The notes beneath the pieces were generated by a model. The model was not told the DNA's origin and searched no databases. It saw nothing but the letters and a program-made list of their open reading frames with translations. From contig CAYWFG010000011.1 of the NCBI GenBank assembly GCA_964458185.1, positions 3,973-67,972 on the forward strand: a stretch of DNA of 64,000 nt, in the 5' to 3' direction. Shown here one piece after another: positions 37,032 through 46,647 of this stretch. The position numbers and the translations under genes were made by a program. This DNA is from AB-137-C09 sp964458185 (lineage in GTDB: Bacteria; Pseudomonadota; Zetaproteobacteria; Mariprofundales; Mariprofundaceae). Position 1 is the first letter of the stretch; each line of letters starts with the position of its first letter.

Positions 37032-39158
37032 TTAAAAATATAAATCTTCAACAATGCTAAGTTGAGCATATTTAAGCATCAAATGACGCAAACCACGCTG
37101 ATGAAATTTCACACTCACCCTGCGTGCTGCGCCTTCGCCTTCGATGGCGAGTACCACACCTTCACCAAAGCTGGGGTGAATCACATGGCAAGCCACACAT
37201 ATTTCTCCAGCGGGGGGATCTACCGTTGGCATCACCACCGTGTGTGATTGCCAAGTGCTGGCGATGATGTCTTTGTTTAAGTCACGAATAAAACGGCTGG
37301 GTTGAGGGTGTTGGGTGTCACCAAAAACGCGGCGTGTGCTTGCTGATGTTAACAACAAATCATCCCTCGCCCGCGTTACGCCGACATAAAGCAAGCGTCG
37401 TTCTTCTGCCAAGCCTTCATCACCGTCACGCAATGACCGCTGATGCGGCAAGAGTCCTTCTTCTACGCCGCATACAACCACGCTGTTGAATTCTAAACCT
37501 TTGGCACGGTGCAGACTCATCAATTGCACTTGTAAGGTTTCTTCATCGTCGTCAACGACTTCATCACCGCTTTGCAACAATGCTGCAAGGTCTAAAATTT
37601 CAATCGGACTAAAACCTTGCATCAACTGCATTTCAATATGCGCCCGCAAGGTTTGTAGGTTTTCGGTGCGCGAGGCAGCTTCTAGCTCACCTAAGGTCGC
37701 TAAATACTGAAAATAACCAATTTGTTCTAAGATGGCAAACAAACCACGATCATCTGCCTGATGTTCATTCATGTGGCTGCGAACATTCGATACGATGACG
37801 GCCAAAGGGTACAGTTTTTTAGCCACACTCGGAATACTTGCTTGATCAACCAAGAGATCTAACCAATCTGATACCCGTACACCTGAATCCAGCCACAGCG
37901 ATTGAATTTTTTCTAGCGTTTTTTCGCCAATGCCACGCTTCGGTTTATTGACGATACGCATCAAGTGCATACCATCAGCACAACCGTTGATCAGCGACCA
38001 AAAACACAAGGCATCTTTCACTTCCATACGCTCAAAAAAACTCATGCCACCATTGATATGGTAAGGCACGGACAGTTCTCGAAACACCCGCTCTAATGGT
38101 AGGGACTGATGGTTTGAGCGGTACAACACTGCCATCTCTGACCACGGTACGCCTGTGTGATGCCGCTCGCTAAAAAAATCAGCGATACGCCGCGCTTCAT
38201 CGTATTCATCGTGGCATACTTGCCAGCTTGGTAGCGTTCCTGCGCCGCGTGTCGCACGAAGTGCTTTCGCGTGACGGTTAATACCTTGGCTGATAATGGC
38301 ATTGGCTAGACGCAAAACGCCTTCGCCCGAGCGGTAGTTTTGCTCCAAACAATACACCCCTGCATCCGACCATTGATGGTGAAAATCTAAAATATGGCGC
38401 ACATCTGCACCACGCCAGCCATAAATGCTTTGATCGTCATCACCCACCACGGTTAAGTTTCGATGGTCTTGGCACAACAGCGAAAGCCATGCATGCTGCA
38501 CAGGGTTAGTATCTTGGTATTCATCGACCAGCACATGATCAAAACGACGGCGCATGCTTTTGGCAATGACACCATCAGCACGCAACAAACGAACACAATG
38601 AACCAACAAATCAGAAAAATCCATGCGTTCTAACTGTTTGAGTTGCTGTTGGTACAAGGCATACAAAGGCTGCAATGGAATGGGTGAATCAAAATCAATC
38701 GCTACATCTTCAGGCATATTGCTAGCATGTTTGCAATGTTCAATCCAATGCAATAATTGCGAATGGTGCAAGGCTTTAGGGTCAATGTTTTGCACTTTAA
38801 GCAGGCGTTTAATTAAGGTGCGTTGATCGTCGCTATCAATAATCTGAAAGCTGCGTGGGTAGCCGACACTGTCGGCATAACGACGCAAAAAACGCAATGA
38901 AATGGAATGAAATGTACCAGAAACCACACCGCCTGCATCATCACCAATCATGGCATTCAGCCGTTCTTTTAATTCTGTCGCTGATTTGTTGGTAAAAGTA
39001 ACAGCCAAGATACGATGAGGTACAACCCCGCATTCGGCAATAAGATGCCCTATGCGGTGTACAATAGTGCGTGTTTTCCCCGTGCCTGCCCCTGCTAAAA
39101 TAAGTTGAGGCCCTGCTGGTGCTGTCGCTGCACGTTGTTGTTCGCTATTTAAACCCAT
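37032..39158 (-). CDS. uvrD: ATP-dependent DNA helicase UvrD/PcrA
   Basis: A 708-residue superfamily 1A helicase that unwinds DNA 3'-5' in mismatch and excision repair. Motifs: LNSEQQRAA (Q motif), Walker A LAGAGTGKTRT near residue 22, VDEYQDTNPVQ near 215, GDDDQSIYGWRGAD near 240, LHRAKGLEF near 550, VGVTRARDDLLLTSA near 592, and a C-terminal Tudor-like segment VIHPSFGEGVVLAIEGEG near 665 as in PcrA and UvrD. Rep is a less likely alternative because of that C-terminal segment. Stop and start abut the ClC gene. Confidence 0.9.
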   Translation of the reverse strand: MGLNSEQQRAATAPAGPQLILAGAGTGKTRTIVHRIGHLIAECGVVPHRILAVTFTNKSATELKERLNAMIGDDAGGVVSGTFHSISLRFLRRYADSVGYPRSFQIIDSDDQRTLIKRLLKVQNIDPKALHHSQLLHWIEHCKHASNMPEDVAIDFDSPIPLQPLYALYQQQLKQLERMDFSDLLVHCVRLLRADGVIAKSMRRRFDHVLVDEYQDTNPVQHAWLSLLCQDHRNLTVVGDDDQSIYGWRGADVRHILDFHHQWSDAGVYCLEQNYRSGEGVLRLANAIISQGINRHAKALRATRGAGTLPSWQVCHDEYDEARRIADFFSERHHTGVPWSEMAVLYRSNHQSLPLERVFRELSVPYHINGGMSFFERMEVKDALCFWSLINGCADGMHLMRIVNKPKRGIGEKTLEKIQSLWLDSGVRVSDWLDLLVDQASIPSVAKKLYPLAVIVSNVRSHMNEHQADDRGLFAILEQIGYFQYLATLGELEAASRTENLQTLRAHIEMQLMQGFSPIEILDLAALLQSGDEVVDDDEETLQVQLMSLHRAKGLEFNSVVVCGVEEGLLPHQRSLRDGDEGLAEERRLLYVGVTRARDDLLLTSASTRRVFGDTQHPQPSRFIRDLNKDIIASTWQSHTVVMPTVDPPAGEICVACHVIHPSFGEGVVLAIEGEGAARRVSVKFHQRGLRHLMLKYAQLSIVEDLYF

Positions 39159-40952
39159 TTATTCGCCATGCTTGACGATTAATTTATGGTAGGTCGAAAA
39201 AACAGCATTGCGCGATAAAATCCCTAGCATTTTTCCTTCTTCGCTTGCCGACATCACTGGCATTTGCTCAAAACTTTCACGGTCTAAAATACGAATAGCA
39301 TCCAATAAACTATCATCTTCAGCCACACTAATCACATTGCGGTTTGCCACCTCGGCCGCTACCACGATTTGATCCAGTGTTGCATCCAATAGCCAGTGTT
39401 GCAGGTCAACAAAGGTCACGATGCCGATCATTATCCCTTTACTATCAATAACTTGAACACAACCCTTGCCTGAATCAACATACGCTTTTTTTAATGATGC
39501 CAACGATGCATTGGCAGCAACCGCAGGAATTTGACGGCGTGGAATACGGCTGATCGGCACGGCCCGCATCCACGAACGCTCAAGCCCCCAATTGGGTTCT
39601 AAGCCCTTTGCCTCTAATGGTTCTGTGAGTACCGATTGCGCACCAAAAGCCCGCTTGGTGAGGGCTGCAATCACGCAGGCTGCCATCAACGGCATCATGA
39701 TTTCATAATTGCCTGAGAGTTCAAATATCATCAAGATACTGCTGATGGGGGCTTGCAACATGGCAGCAAGCATCGCCCCTGCGGCAACGAGTGCGTAAGC
39801 GCCATAAGTTTCGGTGATCGTCGGGAATAAAAAATGCACCACCACGCCAAAAAAGCCCCCTGCTGTCACCCCAATAAATAACGATGGACCAATCATACCA
39901 CCACCAAAACCACCTGCCATGCATACCGTGCTGGTAACTGCCTTGGCAAGAAATAACACCGCAAGAAATAATACCAACGGTGTACTGATACCCAGCAAAT
40001 GCATATTGGGTTGCTCGGTCAATACCGCATCCAATGTACCATAACCAATTGACATGATTTCAGGGATCAACAAAGCACATCCACCTAAAATCAATCCTGC
40101 TGTTGCAGGACGGAACAATGGATTGCTTACATACTCGGAAAACTTTTGTCTTGCATGCGGCATGGTGCGAATAATCACGGCAGAAATAAGCCCGCAAAAA
40201 ACACCCAGCAACATATAAAGCGGCACTTCCCACGATGATACCAAGCGGAAATCAGGAATGGTAAAAGCAGGCATACTGCCAAAGTAGGAGCGTGAAATAA
40301 CCGTGCCTATCACCGATGCCAATACAATGGGGGTAAAGGTTGTCACTGCATAATCAACAAGGATCACTTCAAGGGCAAACATAACCCCAGCAATTGGTGC
40401 ATTGAACGATGATGCAATGCCAGCGGCAACACCGCAACCCACCATGGTGCGCATTTGTTTTTCATCAAGCTTGAGCAACGAAGAAACATGGGAGGCAAGT
40501 GCAGCCCCTAAAGCCACTGTTGGTGCTTCACGCCCCATGCTCGCACCACTGCCCACAGAAATCATATTGCTAGCGAATTCACCGATAGACTTTCTTGGGC
40601 TTAAATAACCACCACGTTCCGATAATGCTTCAATAACCCCAGGGATCACCTTCGCCTCGTTGGCGGGTAAAATATATTTATTGATTAAACCTACCAACAA
40701 ACCACCACAAACAGGGGCGAAAATATAAACATACCACGGCGTTGCATGAATCGCTGCCGACCATGTGGGGGCATGCACCCACCATTCACTCACCACTTCA
40801 ATGCCAAGACGCACTGCCAACGCGCCATAGCCTGCCAACACACCAATAATAACGGCCAACACCCCCAAATAAAAAGATTCATGGCGCAACATCCAAGCAT
40901 ACAATAGCTGGTATATTGCAGCAATTCCCTGAATGAATGGTAGTATTTTCAA
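39159..40952 (-). CDS. ClC family chloride channel/transporter with C-terminal CBS pair
   Basis: The 597-residue protein has the ClC membrane domain followed by two CBS domains. Key motifs are GSGASMGREAPTVALG near residue 133, which holds the gating glutamate, the nearby AGVMFALEV, and GGFGGGMIGPSLFIG near 345. The CBS pair occupies about 455-590 (VQVIDSKGIMIGIVTF, MPVMSASEEGKMLGILS). Such proteins move chloride, often in exchange for protons. The frame opens with TTG overlapping the upstream kinase stop (TTGA); an ATG at 40,892 is a possible alternative start. Confidence 0.9.
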   Translation of the reverse strand: MKILPFIQGIAAIYQLLYAWMLRHESFYLGVLAVIIGVLAGYGALAVRLGIEVVSEWWVHAPTWSAAIHATPWYVYIFAPVCGGLLVGLINKYILPANEAKVIPGVIEALSERGGYLSPRKSIGEFASNMISVGSGASMGREAPTVALGAALASHVSSLLKLDEKQMRTMVGCGVAAGIASSFNAPIAGVMFALEVILVDYAVTTFTPIVLASVIGTVISRSYFGSMPAFTIPDFRLVSSWEVPLYMLLGVFCGLISAVIIRTMPHARQKFSEYVSNPLFRPATAGLILGGCALLIPEIMSIGYGTLDAVLTEQPNMHLLGISTPLVLFLAVLFLAKAVTSTVCMAGGFGGGMIGPSLFIGVTAGGFFGVVVHFLFPTITETYGAYALVAAGAMLAAMLQAPISSILMIFELSGNYEIMMPLMAACVIAALTKRAFGAQSVLTEPLEAKGLEPNWGLERSWMRAVPISRIPRRQIPAVAANASLASLKKAYVDSGKGCVQVIDSKGIMIGIVTFVDLQHWLLDATLDQIVVAAEVANRNVISVAEDDSLLDAIRILDRESFEQMPVMSASEEGKMLGILSRNAVFSTYHKLIVKHGE

Positions 40953-43519
40953 GTATTGCTAGGCGCAGAAGCTACAATTTTAGTGATAATTTTTTGCAGT
41001 TGTTTGATCGCATAGGGTTTTTGAATAAAACCTGTTAATGATCGATCAACAAGCCGCGATGTTGCCGTGTGTTCATCGTAACCTGATGATAAAATAATTG
41101 GTATACTTGGATTGATTTCCCGCAAGGCAGCAAAGGCTTCTTCCCCGCCCATGCGCGGCATGGTCATATCGAGCAATATCGCAATAACCTTAGGGTGTTG
41201 TTCGGTGAAAATCTCCACTGCATCCAAACCATCCACGGCTTCAATGGTATCAAAGCCCATTTTTTTGATAATCATACTAGCCAATTGACGGATCATGGGT
41301 TCATCATCCACAATTAAAATACAACCTTGCTGTTGCAACTCGGTCAAAGAAGTCGTGGCATCAACAACGGTTGATACTGTCGGTGCTTCGTCAATAGCAG
41401 GCAAGAAAATTTTAAAGGTACTTCCCTCCCCCACGGTTGATGATAATTGAATGCTACCATGATGACCACGAATAATACCCAAAATCGCACTCATACCAAG
41501 TCCCCTTCCTGTAAATTTAGTGGTGAAAAATGGTTCAAACAAATGCGACTGCACGTTTTTACTCATGCCACAACCTGTATCTGATACTTCAATATACGCA
41601 TAATTCCCTGCCAATAGCGGTTCACTCAAATAAATTGACGGCAAGGATGAACCATCAATATGCCATACGCCTGTACGCAAATGAATCGTGCCATTGTTGT
41701 TGCCTATTGCCTCACTGGCATTGATGATCAAATTCATGATCAATTGTTGAATTTGTGTGCGATCACCACGAATAACAGGCGAGGGCTTGGCAAGGTCACA
41801 ATGAACAATGATTTTTTTATCAATGGACACGCTAAGCAAATGCCCCATATCTTCAACCAAGGTGGATACATGCAATGGCTCAATAATAAACTTCCCTTTG
41901 CCTGAATAAACCAACATCTGACGACAAAGATCTGCCGCACTTTGACTGCTTTTTACAATGGCAGCCAAATGCTCCGCGCGTTCATCTTCTTCAATCAATT
42001 CACACGCCATCGAGGCATGCCCCATAATGGCTGTTAAAAGGTTATTGAAATCATGGGCAATCCCACCAGCTAACACACCGAGGCTTTCTAATCGTTGATT
42101 GTGTTCTTGTTTTTTCTGCTGTTGTTTTTCTTTGCTTATATCACGGGCAGTAAACGAGATGTGGGAAACACGTTCAGTGTCATCAACATGGGCTTGTACA
42201 ATTTGAGACACATCAATGCTGCCATGCCCATGATGTTGCAAACGCAATTCCCCTTGCCATACCCCATTACTTAGGACATCTGGCATGATTTTTTCTTGTA
42301 GCTTTAGCCATGTATCGGGGGCATAACAACGATCTAGGCTGATATCTTCTAAATTTTGTTTGTCATCTATACCAAGGCATTGACGCAACGTCGGGTTAGC
42401 ATAAAGCAAGGTGAAATCAGTGTTTGTAATGCCAATCATATCAGAAGAAGCATGAAAAACGCCTTGCAGCAAGCGTGCCTCTTGTTTAGCCAACATTAAA
42501 TGTGTCACATCTTGTACTGTCCCCAGTGAATGCAACACCTGACCTTGATCGTCATAGGTGCTTTCAGACCGCTCATGCACATAAGCAAGAGAATGATCAG
42601 GGCGAATAATACGATGCACAATATTGTATTCGGCTCGTTCCTTGGTATGGACGCGCCATGCTTGATCCATTCGTTCTCTATCTTCTGGGTGAATTGCATT
42701 CAAAAGAAAGTCATACGATGGTTGCACATCTTTGGGCAACCCAAAAATTTTATACACCTCATCAGACCACAGTAATGCCCCTGTTTTCCCATTGATTTCC
42801 CAACTTCCAATATGAGCAATGGATTGAGCCTGCTGTAAATGGTATTCTGATTCTCGCAATTCCCGCGCTGACTCACGCAACGCTTTTATATTGTCTTTTT
42901 CTATGGTTTTTAGCCGTTGGTAACGACGCATAAACTGATGCAACAGCAGCACCAAAACAAATAAAATAAGCAAACCTGATATCAGCGTCACTTTTTGTAT
43001 AAGTTCTCGTTCTTGTTGGTTCTTTTTTATACGTACATAGATGGTTTCGCTCATCTCTTCTGCTACTGCCATCATGCGTTTAAAATTAGCATCAAAGGTT
43101 TCATCGAGCAGCGTATTAATGCCCGCATGTCGTGCATCTTTAATACGAATCGTAGCCAGTTCATCGTAACGTTGTAAATACGCCATCAGCGTGTTCATAT
43201 ATTTCTCTAACGCCAAAGACCCTTGATGTTGATTGGGAATATGCCAGTAAGCAGCAATAGCGCGTTCTGATGAGGTTGTGTACAATTGAAGCGTTGCTTT
43301 ATTGTTGGATATAATCGCCTCTTCCAGCCATAAATGTGACGTGGCAAGGTTTGCAGAAAAGCGGCTGATATACAGCAATTGATCCGCCGATGTTTCTTTT
43401 ATTTCATTAGATTTTAAAGAATGGGTAATATTGACCGCAACAATCGAGACAAACACCACCGCCAAAAAAACTGCCACAGCTGTAAGCATGCGCATATCTT
43501 TTTGGGCTGGTGCGGACAT
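40949..43519 (-). CDS. Hybrid sensor histidine kinase with two PAS domains and receiver
   Basis: Layout of the 856-residue protein: membrane segment (about 9-31), periplasmic helical sensor (32-185), second membrane segment (about 187-210), two PAS domains (about 235-335 and 355-460), HisKA with the phospho-acceptor in GGIAHDFNNLL near 486, HATPase (DTGCGM near 645, FTTKFTGRGLGMS near 665) and a C-terminal receiver with the acceptor Asp in LLDMTMPRMGG near 781. The start has GAGGAAGG 8 bases ahead. No separate output protein is adjacent, so the phosphorelay target is unknown. Confidence 0.9.
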   Translation of the reverse strand: MSAPAQKDMRMLTAVAVFLAVVFVSIVAVNITHSLKSNEIKETSADQLLYISRFSANLATSHLWLEEAIISNNKATLQLYTTSSERAIAAYWHIPNQHQGSLALEKYMNTLMAYLQRYDELATIRIKDARHAGINTLLDETFDANFKRMMAVAEEMSETIYVRIKKNQQERELIQKVTLISGLLILFVLVLLLHQFMRRYQRLKTIEKDNIKALRESARELRESEYHLQQAQSIAHIGSWEINGKTGALLWSDEVYKIFGLPKDVQPSYDFLLNAIHPEDRERMDQAWRVHTKERAEYNIVHRIIRPDHSLAYVHERSESTYDDQGQVLHSLGTVQDVTHLMLAKQEARLLQGVFHASSDMIGITNTDFTLLYANPTLRQCLGIDDKQNLEDISLDRCYAPDTWLKLQEKIMPDVLSNGVWQGELRLQHHGHGSIDVSQIVQAHVDDTERVSHISFTARDISKEKQQQKKQEHNQRLESLGVLAGGIAHDFNNLLTAIMGHASMACELIEEDERAEHLAAIVKSSQSAADLCRQMLVYSGKGKFIIEPLHVSTLVEDMGHLLSVSIDKKIIVHCDLAKPSPVIRGDRTQIQQLIMNLIINASEAIGNNNGTIHLRTGVWHIDGSSLPSIYLSEPLLAGNYAYIEVSDTGCGMSKNVQSHLFEPFFTTKFTGRGLGMSAILGIIRGHHGSIQLSSTVGEGSTFKIFLPAIDEAPTVSTVVDATTSLTELQQQGCILIVDDEPMIRQLASMIIKKMGFDTIEAVDGLDAVEIFTEQHPKVIAILLDMTMPRMGGEEAFAALREINPSIPIILSSGYDEHTATSRLVDRSLTGFIQKPYAIKQLQKIITKIVASAPSNT

Positions 43520-43520
43520 A

Positions 43521-43691
43521 TTACTGACCTTCCTCATCGTCGTCGGTGGCTACATCAACCACTGCGCCGACTACTTTAAACGGAACTTTAATCACTTCTG
43601 TGGTTACATCGACAGCAGTACCAAGGACCGTACCCATGCAAGCAGTGCAGAGCCATGCTGCCATGCATGCCATCAAAAAAATTTTATGCAT
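43521..43691 (-). CDS. Small lipoprotein (NF038104-like)
   Basis: The 56-residue product begins with a lipoprotein signal (MHKIFLMACMAAWLCTAC) whose lipobox cysteine is about residue 19, followed by MGTVLGTAVDVTTEVIKVPFKVVGAVVDVA, the conserved core of a family of tiny proteobacterial lipoproteins of unknown role, and an acidic tail. Its ATG overlaps the glgB stop and its stop lies one base before the kinase ATG, so glgB, this gene and the kinase look like one transcription unit. Confidence 0.75.
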   Translation of the reverse strand: MHKIFLMACMAAWLCTACMGTVLGTAVDVTTEVIKVPFKVVGAVVDVATDDDEEGQ

Positions 43692-45870
43692 TAGCATACT
43701 CTTGTTGCAACACCAAGCAAGCAAGCGGCGGCAACCGTAGTAATAACGATGCCTTATGCCCCATGGCAGCAATAGGTTCACTGTAAACACTGCCATCGTT
43801 ACCCGTGTTGCTACCGCCATAACATACCGCATCAGTATTCATACGCTCACGGTAGTTGCCTTCGCTAAATACACCCAAACGGTAGTCTTCACGCACCACG
43901 GGAGTCATGTTCAAAATAACATAAATCACGCCGCCGTTTTTATCAACCCGTGCAAAACTAAGCACAGATTGAGCATGATCATTACAGTCTAACCACTCAA
44001 AACCCTCGCTTTCAAAGTCCAGTTCATGCAGCGCAGGAATGTTGCGATGCAAATGATTCAAATCGCGCACCAATACTTGCAAGCCTTGATGCGGCATGTG
44101 TTGGCATTGCTCCCATTGCAACGATGTCGCTTCATCCCACTCTAACCATTGACCAAATTCAATGCCCATAAATTGCAGCTTTTTACCTGGATGAGTAAAC
44201 ATATAAGCATACAACAAACGAAGATTAGCAAATTTCTGCCAATCATCCCCCGGCATTTTTTGTGCCATAGAGCCTTTACCATGCACCACTTCATCGTGAG
44301 AAAAGGGAAGAATAAAATTTTCTGTGTGCGCATAGATCAATGAAAATGTCATTTGATTATGATGGTGGCTACGGTGTACAGGGTCATGTGCGAAATAATC
44401 CAAACTATCGTTCATCCAGCCCATATTCCATTTCATGGTAAAGCCTAAGCCGCCCAACCACGTAGGACGTGACACCATCGGCCATGAGGTAGATTCTTCT
44501 GCCATGGTCACAGCCCCTGCGAAGCGTTCATGCACCAAGTGATTGAATTGTTTGAGAAAGGCCACTGCCTCTAAATTTTCACGACCACCGTATTGATTAG
44601 GAACCCATTCATCTGCCTCACGGGAATAATCCAAGTACAACATCGACGCGACAGCATCCACACGCAAACCATCAATATGGTAACGGTCGAGCCAAAACAA
44701 TGCCGATGCAATCAAAAAATTACGCACCTCATTGCGACCAAAATTAAAAATATAGGTTCCCCAATCTTTATGCTCACCCAAGCGGGGGTCTTCATGTTCA
44801 TACAAGGCAGTGCCATCAAAACGGGCAAGACCATGGCTATCTTTAGGAAAGTGCGCTGGAACCCAGTCAAGAAACACCCCTAAACCATGTTGATGACAGT
44901 AATCGACAAAATAACAAAAATCATCAGGCGTACCAAAACGACTGGTGGGGGCAAAATAGCCCACCGTTTGATAACCCCATGAACCATCAAAAGGGTGTTC
45001 AGTGATGGGTAACAATTCGATATGGGTGTAGCCCATCCAATCAGAGTATTCAACCAGTTGATGGGCTAAATCACGGTAATTAAGAAAAGACTCGCCATTT
45101 TTTTGCCACGAGCCTAAATGCACTTCATAAATACTCATCGGCTGATCTAAGGCTTGATGCTTAGCACGGTTGCTTACCCAATCGGCATCGTTCCATGCAT
45201 AGGCATGGGCATCATGCACCACACTTGCAGTGTTGGGGCGAACTTCCATCTGCTGCGCATAAGGGTCAGTTTTTTCTAACAACTCACCTGACTGGGTACG
45301 TATTTCATATTTGTACGTCTCACCACTGCACAACCCTGGGATAAACAACTCCCAAATACCCGAAGAGCCACGGACTCGCATCGGACTTTCACGACCATCC
45401 CAATGATTAAAGTTACCCACCACCGACACCCGCGAAGCAGAAGGAGCCCAAACAGCAAACGCCACCCCAGACGCACCTTCGTGCTGGCGCAAATGCGCAC
45501 CTAAAACATTGTATTGTTCAAAATGGTTGCCTTCGCCGATAAGGTGTAAATCCATATCACCCAAGAACGGAGAAAAACGGTAGGTGTCATCTTGTTCCCA
45601 ATGATGCCCATCGGCATGAAACAAACGAAGACGGTAATCGGTAATATTGTTTTTTTTACCCAAACGAAGCGTAAAAAGATCAGTTGTTTCGATACGTTGC
45701 ATGGCAATAACCTTGCCATTGTTTAAGACAATTGAAATTCCCGCAACACGAGGTCGAAACACCCGAATAATATGCCCACCCTTTTTTCGAGGGTGACAGC
45801 CTAAAAACGAAAATGGATCATGACTGCGTGCCTCAAGAATAGGCCATGCTTCGGTGGGGATGGATGTCAT
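43684..45870 (-). CDS. glgB: 1,4-alpha-glucan branching enzyme GlgB
   Basis: GlgB makes the alpha-1,6 branches of glycogen. The 728-residue product has the N-terminal carbohydrate-binding parts (HDPFSFLGCHP, GVAFAVWAPSASRVSVVGNFNHWDGR near 130) and the GH13 catalytic regions: GLRVDAVASML near 397 (nucleophile Asp), MAEESTSWP near 450 (acid Glu) and FSHDEVVHGKGS near 518. The start has GGAG 9 bases ahead; an upstream frame start would add 12 residues. No other glg gene is in the window. Confidence 0.96.
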   Translation of the reverse strand: MTSIPTEAWPILEARSHDPFSFLGCHPRKKGGHIIRVFRPRVAGISIVLNNGKVIAMQRIETTDLFTLRLGKKNNITDYRLRLFHADGHHWEQDDTYRFSPFLGDMDLHLIGEGNHFEQYNVLGAHLRQHEGASGVAFAVWAPSASRVSVVGNFNHWDGRESPMRVRGSSGIWELFIPGLCSGETYKYEIRTQSGELLEKTDPYAQQMEVRPNTASVVHDAHAYAWNDADWVSNRAKHQALDQPMSIYEVHLGSWQKNGESFLNYRDLAHQLVEYSDWMGYTHIELLPITEHPFDGSWGYQTVGYFAPTSRFGTPDDFCYFVDYCHQHGLGVFLDWVPAHFPKDSHGLARFDGTALYEHEDPRLGEHKDWGTYIFNFGRNEVRNFLIASALFWLDRYHIDGLRVDAVASMLYLDYSREADEWVPNQYGGRENLEAVAFLKQFNHLVHERFAGAVTMAEESTSWPMVSRPTWLGGLGFTMKWNMGWMNDSLDYFAHDPVHRSHHHNQMTFSLIYAHTENFILPFSHDEVVHGKGSMAQKMPGDDWQKFANLRLLYAYMFTHPGKKLQFMGIEFGQWLEWDEATSLQWEQCQHMPHQGLQVLVRDLNHLHRNIPALHELDFESEGFEWLDCNDHAQSVLSFARVDKNGGVIYVILNMTPVVREDYRLGVFSEGNYRERMNTDAVCYGGSNTGNDGSVYSEPIAAMGHKASLLLRLPPLACLVLQQEYANA

Positions 45871-45965
45871 CGTATGTTCTCCGTATTTCTTAGTCTGAAC
45901 CTGCAAGACTAGAAACTAACACGGATGAAAACAACTTATACTTTAACAGCGCATCCATTAAACGA

Positions 45966-46079
45966 TCATTTCACTTTCTTGCCATCAATCTCATCCCATG
46001 TAGCCGTTGCAGTACCCACTTTACCGACCACCACGCCCGCTGCTTGATTGGCAGTGATGGCAGCTTCAATAAACAAAAA
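45966..46079 (-). pseudogene. Remnant of HldE/RfaE-type heptose kinase C-terminus
   Basis: On the minus strand a short frame ends at 45,966 and reads IEAAITANQAAGVVVGKVGT followed by ATATWDEID, matching the end of the PfkB-type kinase domain of HldE/RfaE (family pattern ANxAAGxVVGKxGTAT). Upstream homology stops at about 46,080, where a repeat region begins. The rest of the gene is absent. This is best read as a gene tail left by a rearrangement. Confidence 0.6.
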
Positions 46080-46099
46080 CAGGGTCAGGCTTCCGAGTA

Positions 46100-46284
46100 A
46101 AACGGGGACAGGCTTCTGTTGTATTACCTTTCAGGGCTTTCCTTTTAAGACGGGACAAGCTGCAACTAAAAAAGTGATTTTCTAACATGCTGTAACCCCT
46201 TGATTTTATTGTTGTCCCGTCTTAAAAGGGAAGCCCCTTTCAGCAGTAGATAAAAAACAATAGGACGCAAGCCTGCCCCCGTTT
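46100..46284. repeat. Outer inverted repeat carrying a nested small element
   Basis: The bases at 46,100-46,115 (AAACGGGGACAGGCTT) are the near-perfect inverse of 46,269-46,284 (AAGCCTGCCCCCGTTT), with one mismatch. Between them lies the 103-base element described separately, so an older inverted repeat was split by a younger insertion. The sequence just past the right arm, CCCCGTTTCTGAGAGA at 46,277-46,292, recurs exactly at 57,648-57,663. Confidence 0.6.
46134..46236. mobile_element. MITE-like element with 25-base inverted ends
   Basis: The element is about 103 bases long, with terminal inverted repeats at 46,134-46,158 and 46,212-46,236 that differ at one position (core CCTTTTAAGACGGGACAA). 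It has no coding capacity. Both sides carry the direct repeat CTTTCAG (46,128-46,134 and 46,237-46,243), a likely target duplication. The same end recurs at 63,945-63,969 at the right end of the window, so this is a family of elements moved by a transposase encoded elsewhere. Confidence 0.75.
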
Positions 46285-46437
46285 CTGAGAGAACTTCTAC
46301 ATCCCCTTCGGTTGCTATCAAACAATACGGGCTATAGCAAAACACTGTATATCTTCATATATAGTGTTGGATCTCACTACTCCCTCGAAAGAACCATAAA
46401 CATCATCGTAAATTTAATGAGTTCGGGGGTTATTGCC

Positions 46438-46542
46438 ATGTCAACTGCCGAAGTAGTTACACTTTTGACTGCTAGCTGTTGGGTATTGATCTTGATCTTG
46501 ATCTTGATCTTGATCTGTCATTTTTTCCTCCATTTAAATTGA
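46438..46542 (+). CDS. Possible small hydrophobic peptide with TTGATC repeat
   Basis: A 34-residue frame starts at an ATG preceded by GGGGG about 8 bases upstream. It encodes a strongly hydrophobic peptide (MSTAEVVTLLTASCWV then alternating Leu and Ile, then CHFFLHLN) that would span the membrane. The Leu-Ile run is encoded by five perfect copies of TTGATC at 46,486-46,515. The frame could be extended upstream to 46,312. There is no family match I recognise and it may be non-coding. Confidence 0.25.
   Translation: MSTAEVVTLLTASCWVLILILILILICHFFLHLN
46486..46515. repeat. Hexanucleotide tandem repeat, five copies of TTGATC
   Basis: Five uninterrupted copies of a 6-base unit. Copy number changes would add or remove two residues (Leu-Ile) in the small frame that contains it without changing frame. 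Confidence 0.9.
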
Positions 46543-46647
46543 ACGGCAAAAAGCTTGATCGATGACGCTACGCCTCTTCAGCCAGTGTGATTAAGTGGGG
46601 GGTGCAGTTTTCCACACCCCTGCTTAGACTTGTGTTCTGATCTTTGC

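Noticed and set aside
46590..46622. GGGGTG...CACCCC hairpin after the TraT-like gene as a terminator
   Set aside because: The stem is short, the loop is about ten bases and no T run follows on the leftward strand.
45871..46647. Search for a transposase in the repeat-rich gap
   Set aside because: No frame of sufficient length and no DDE or HUH motif was found. The elements there appear non-autonomous.
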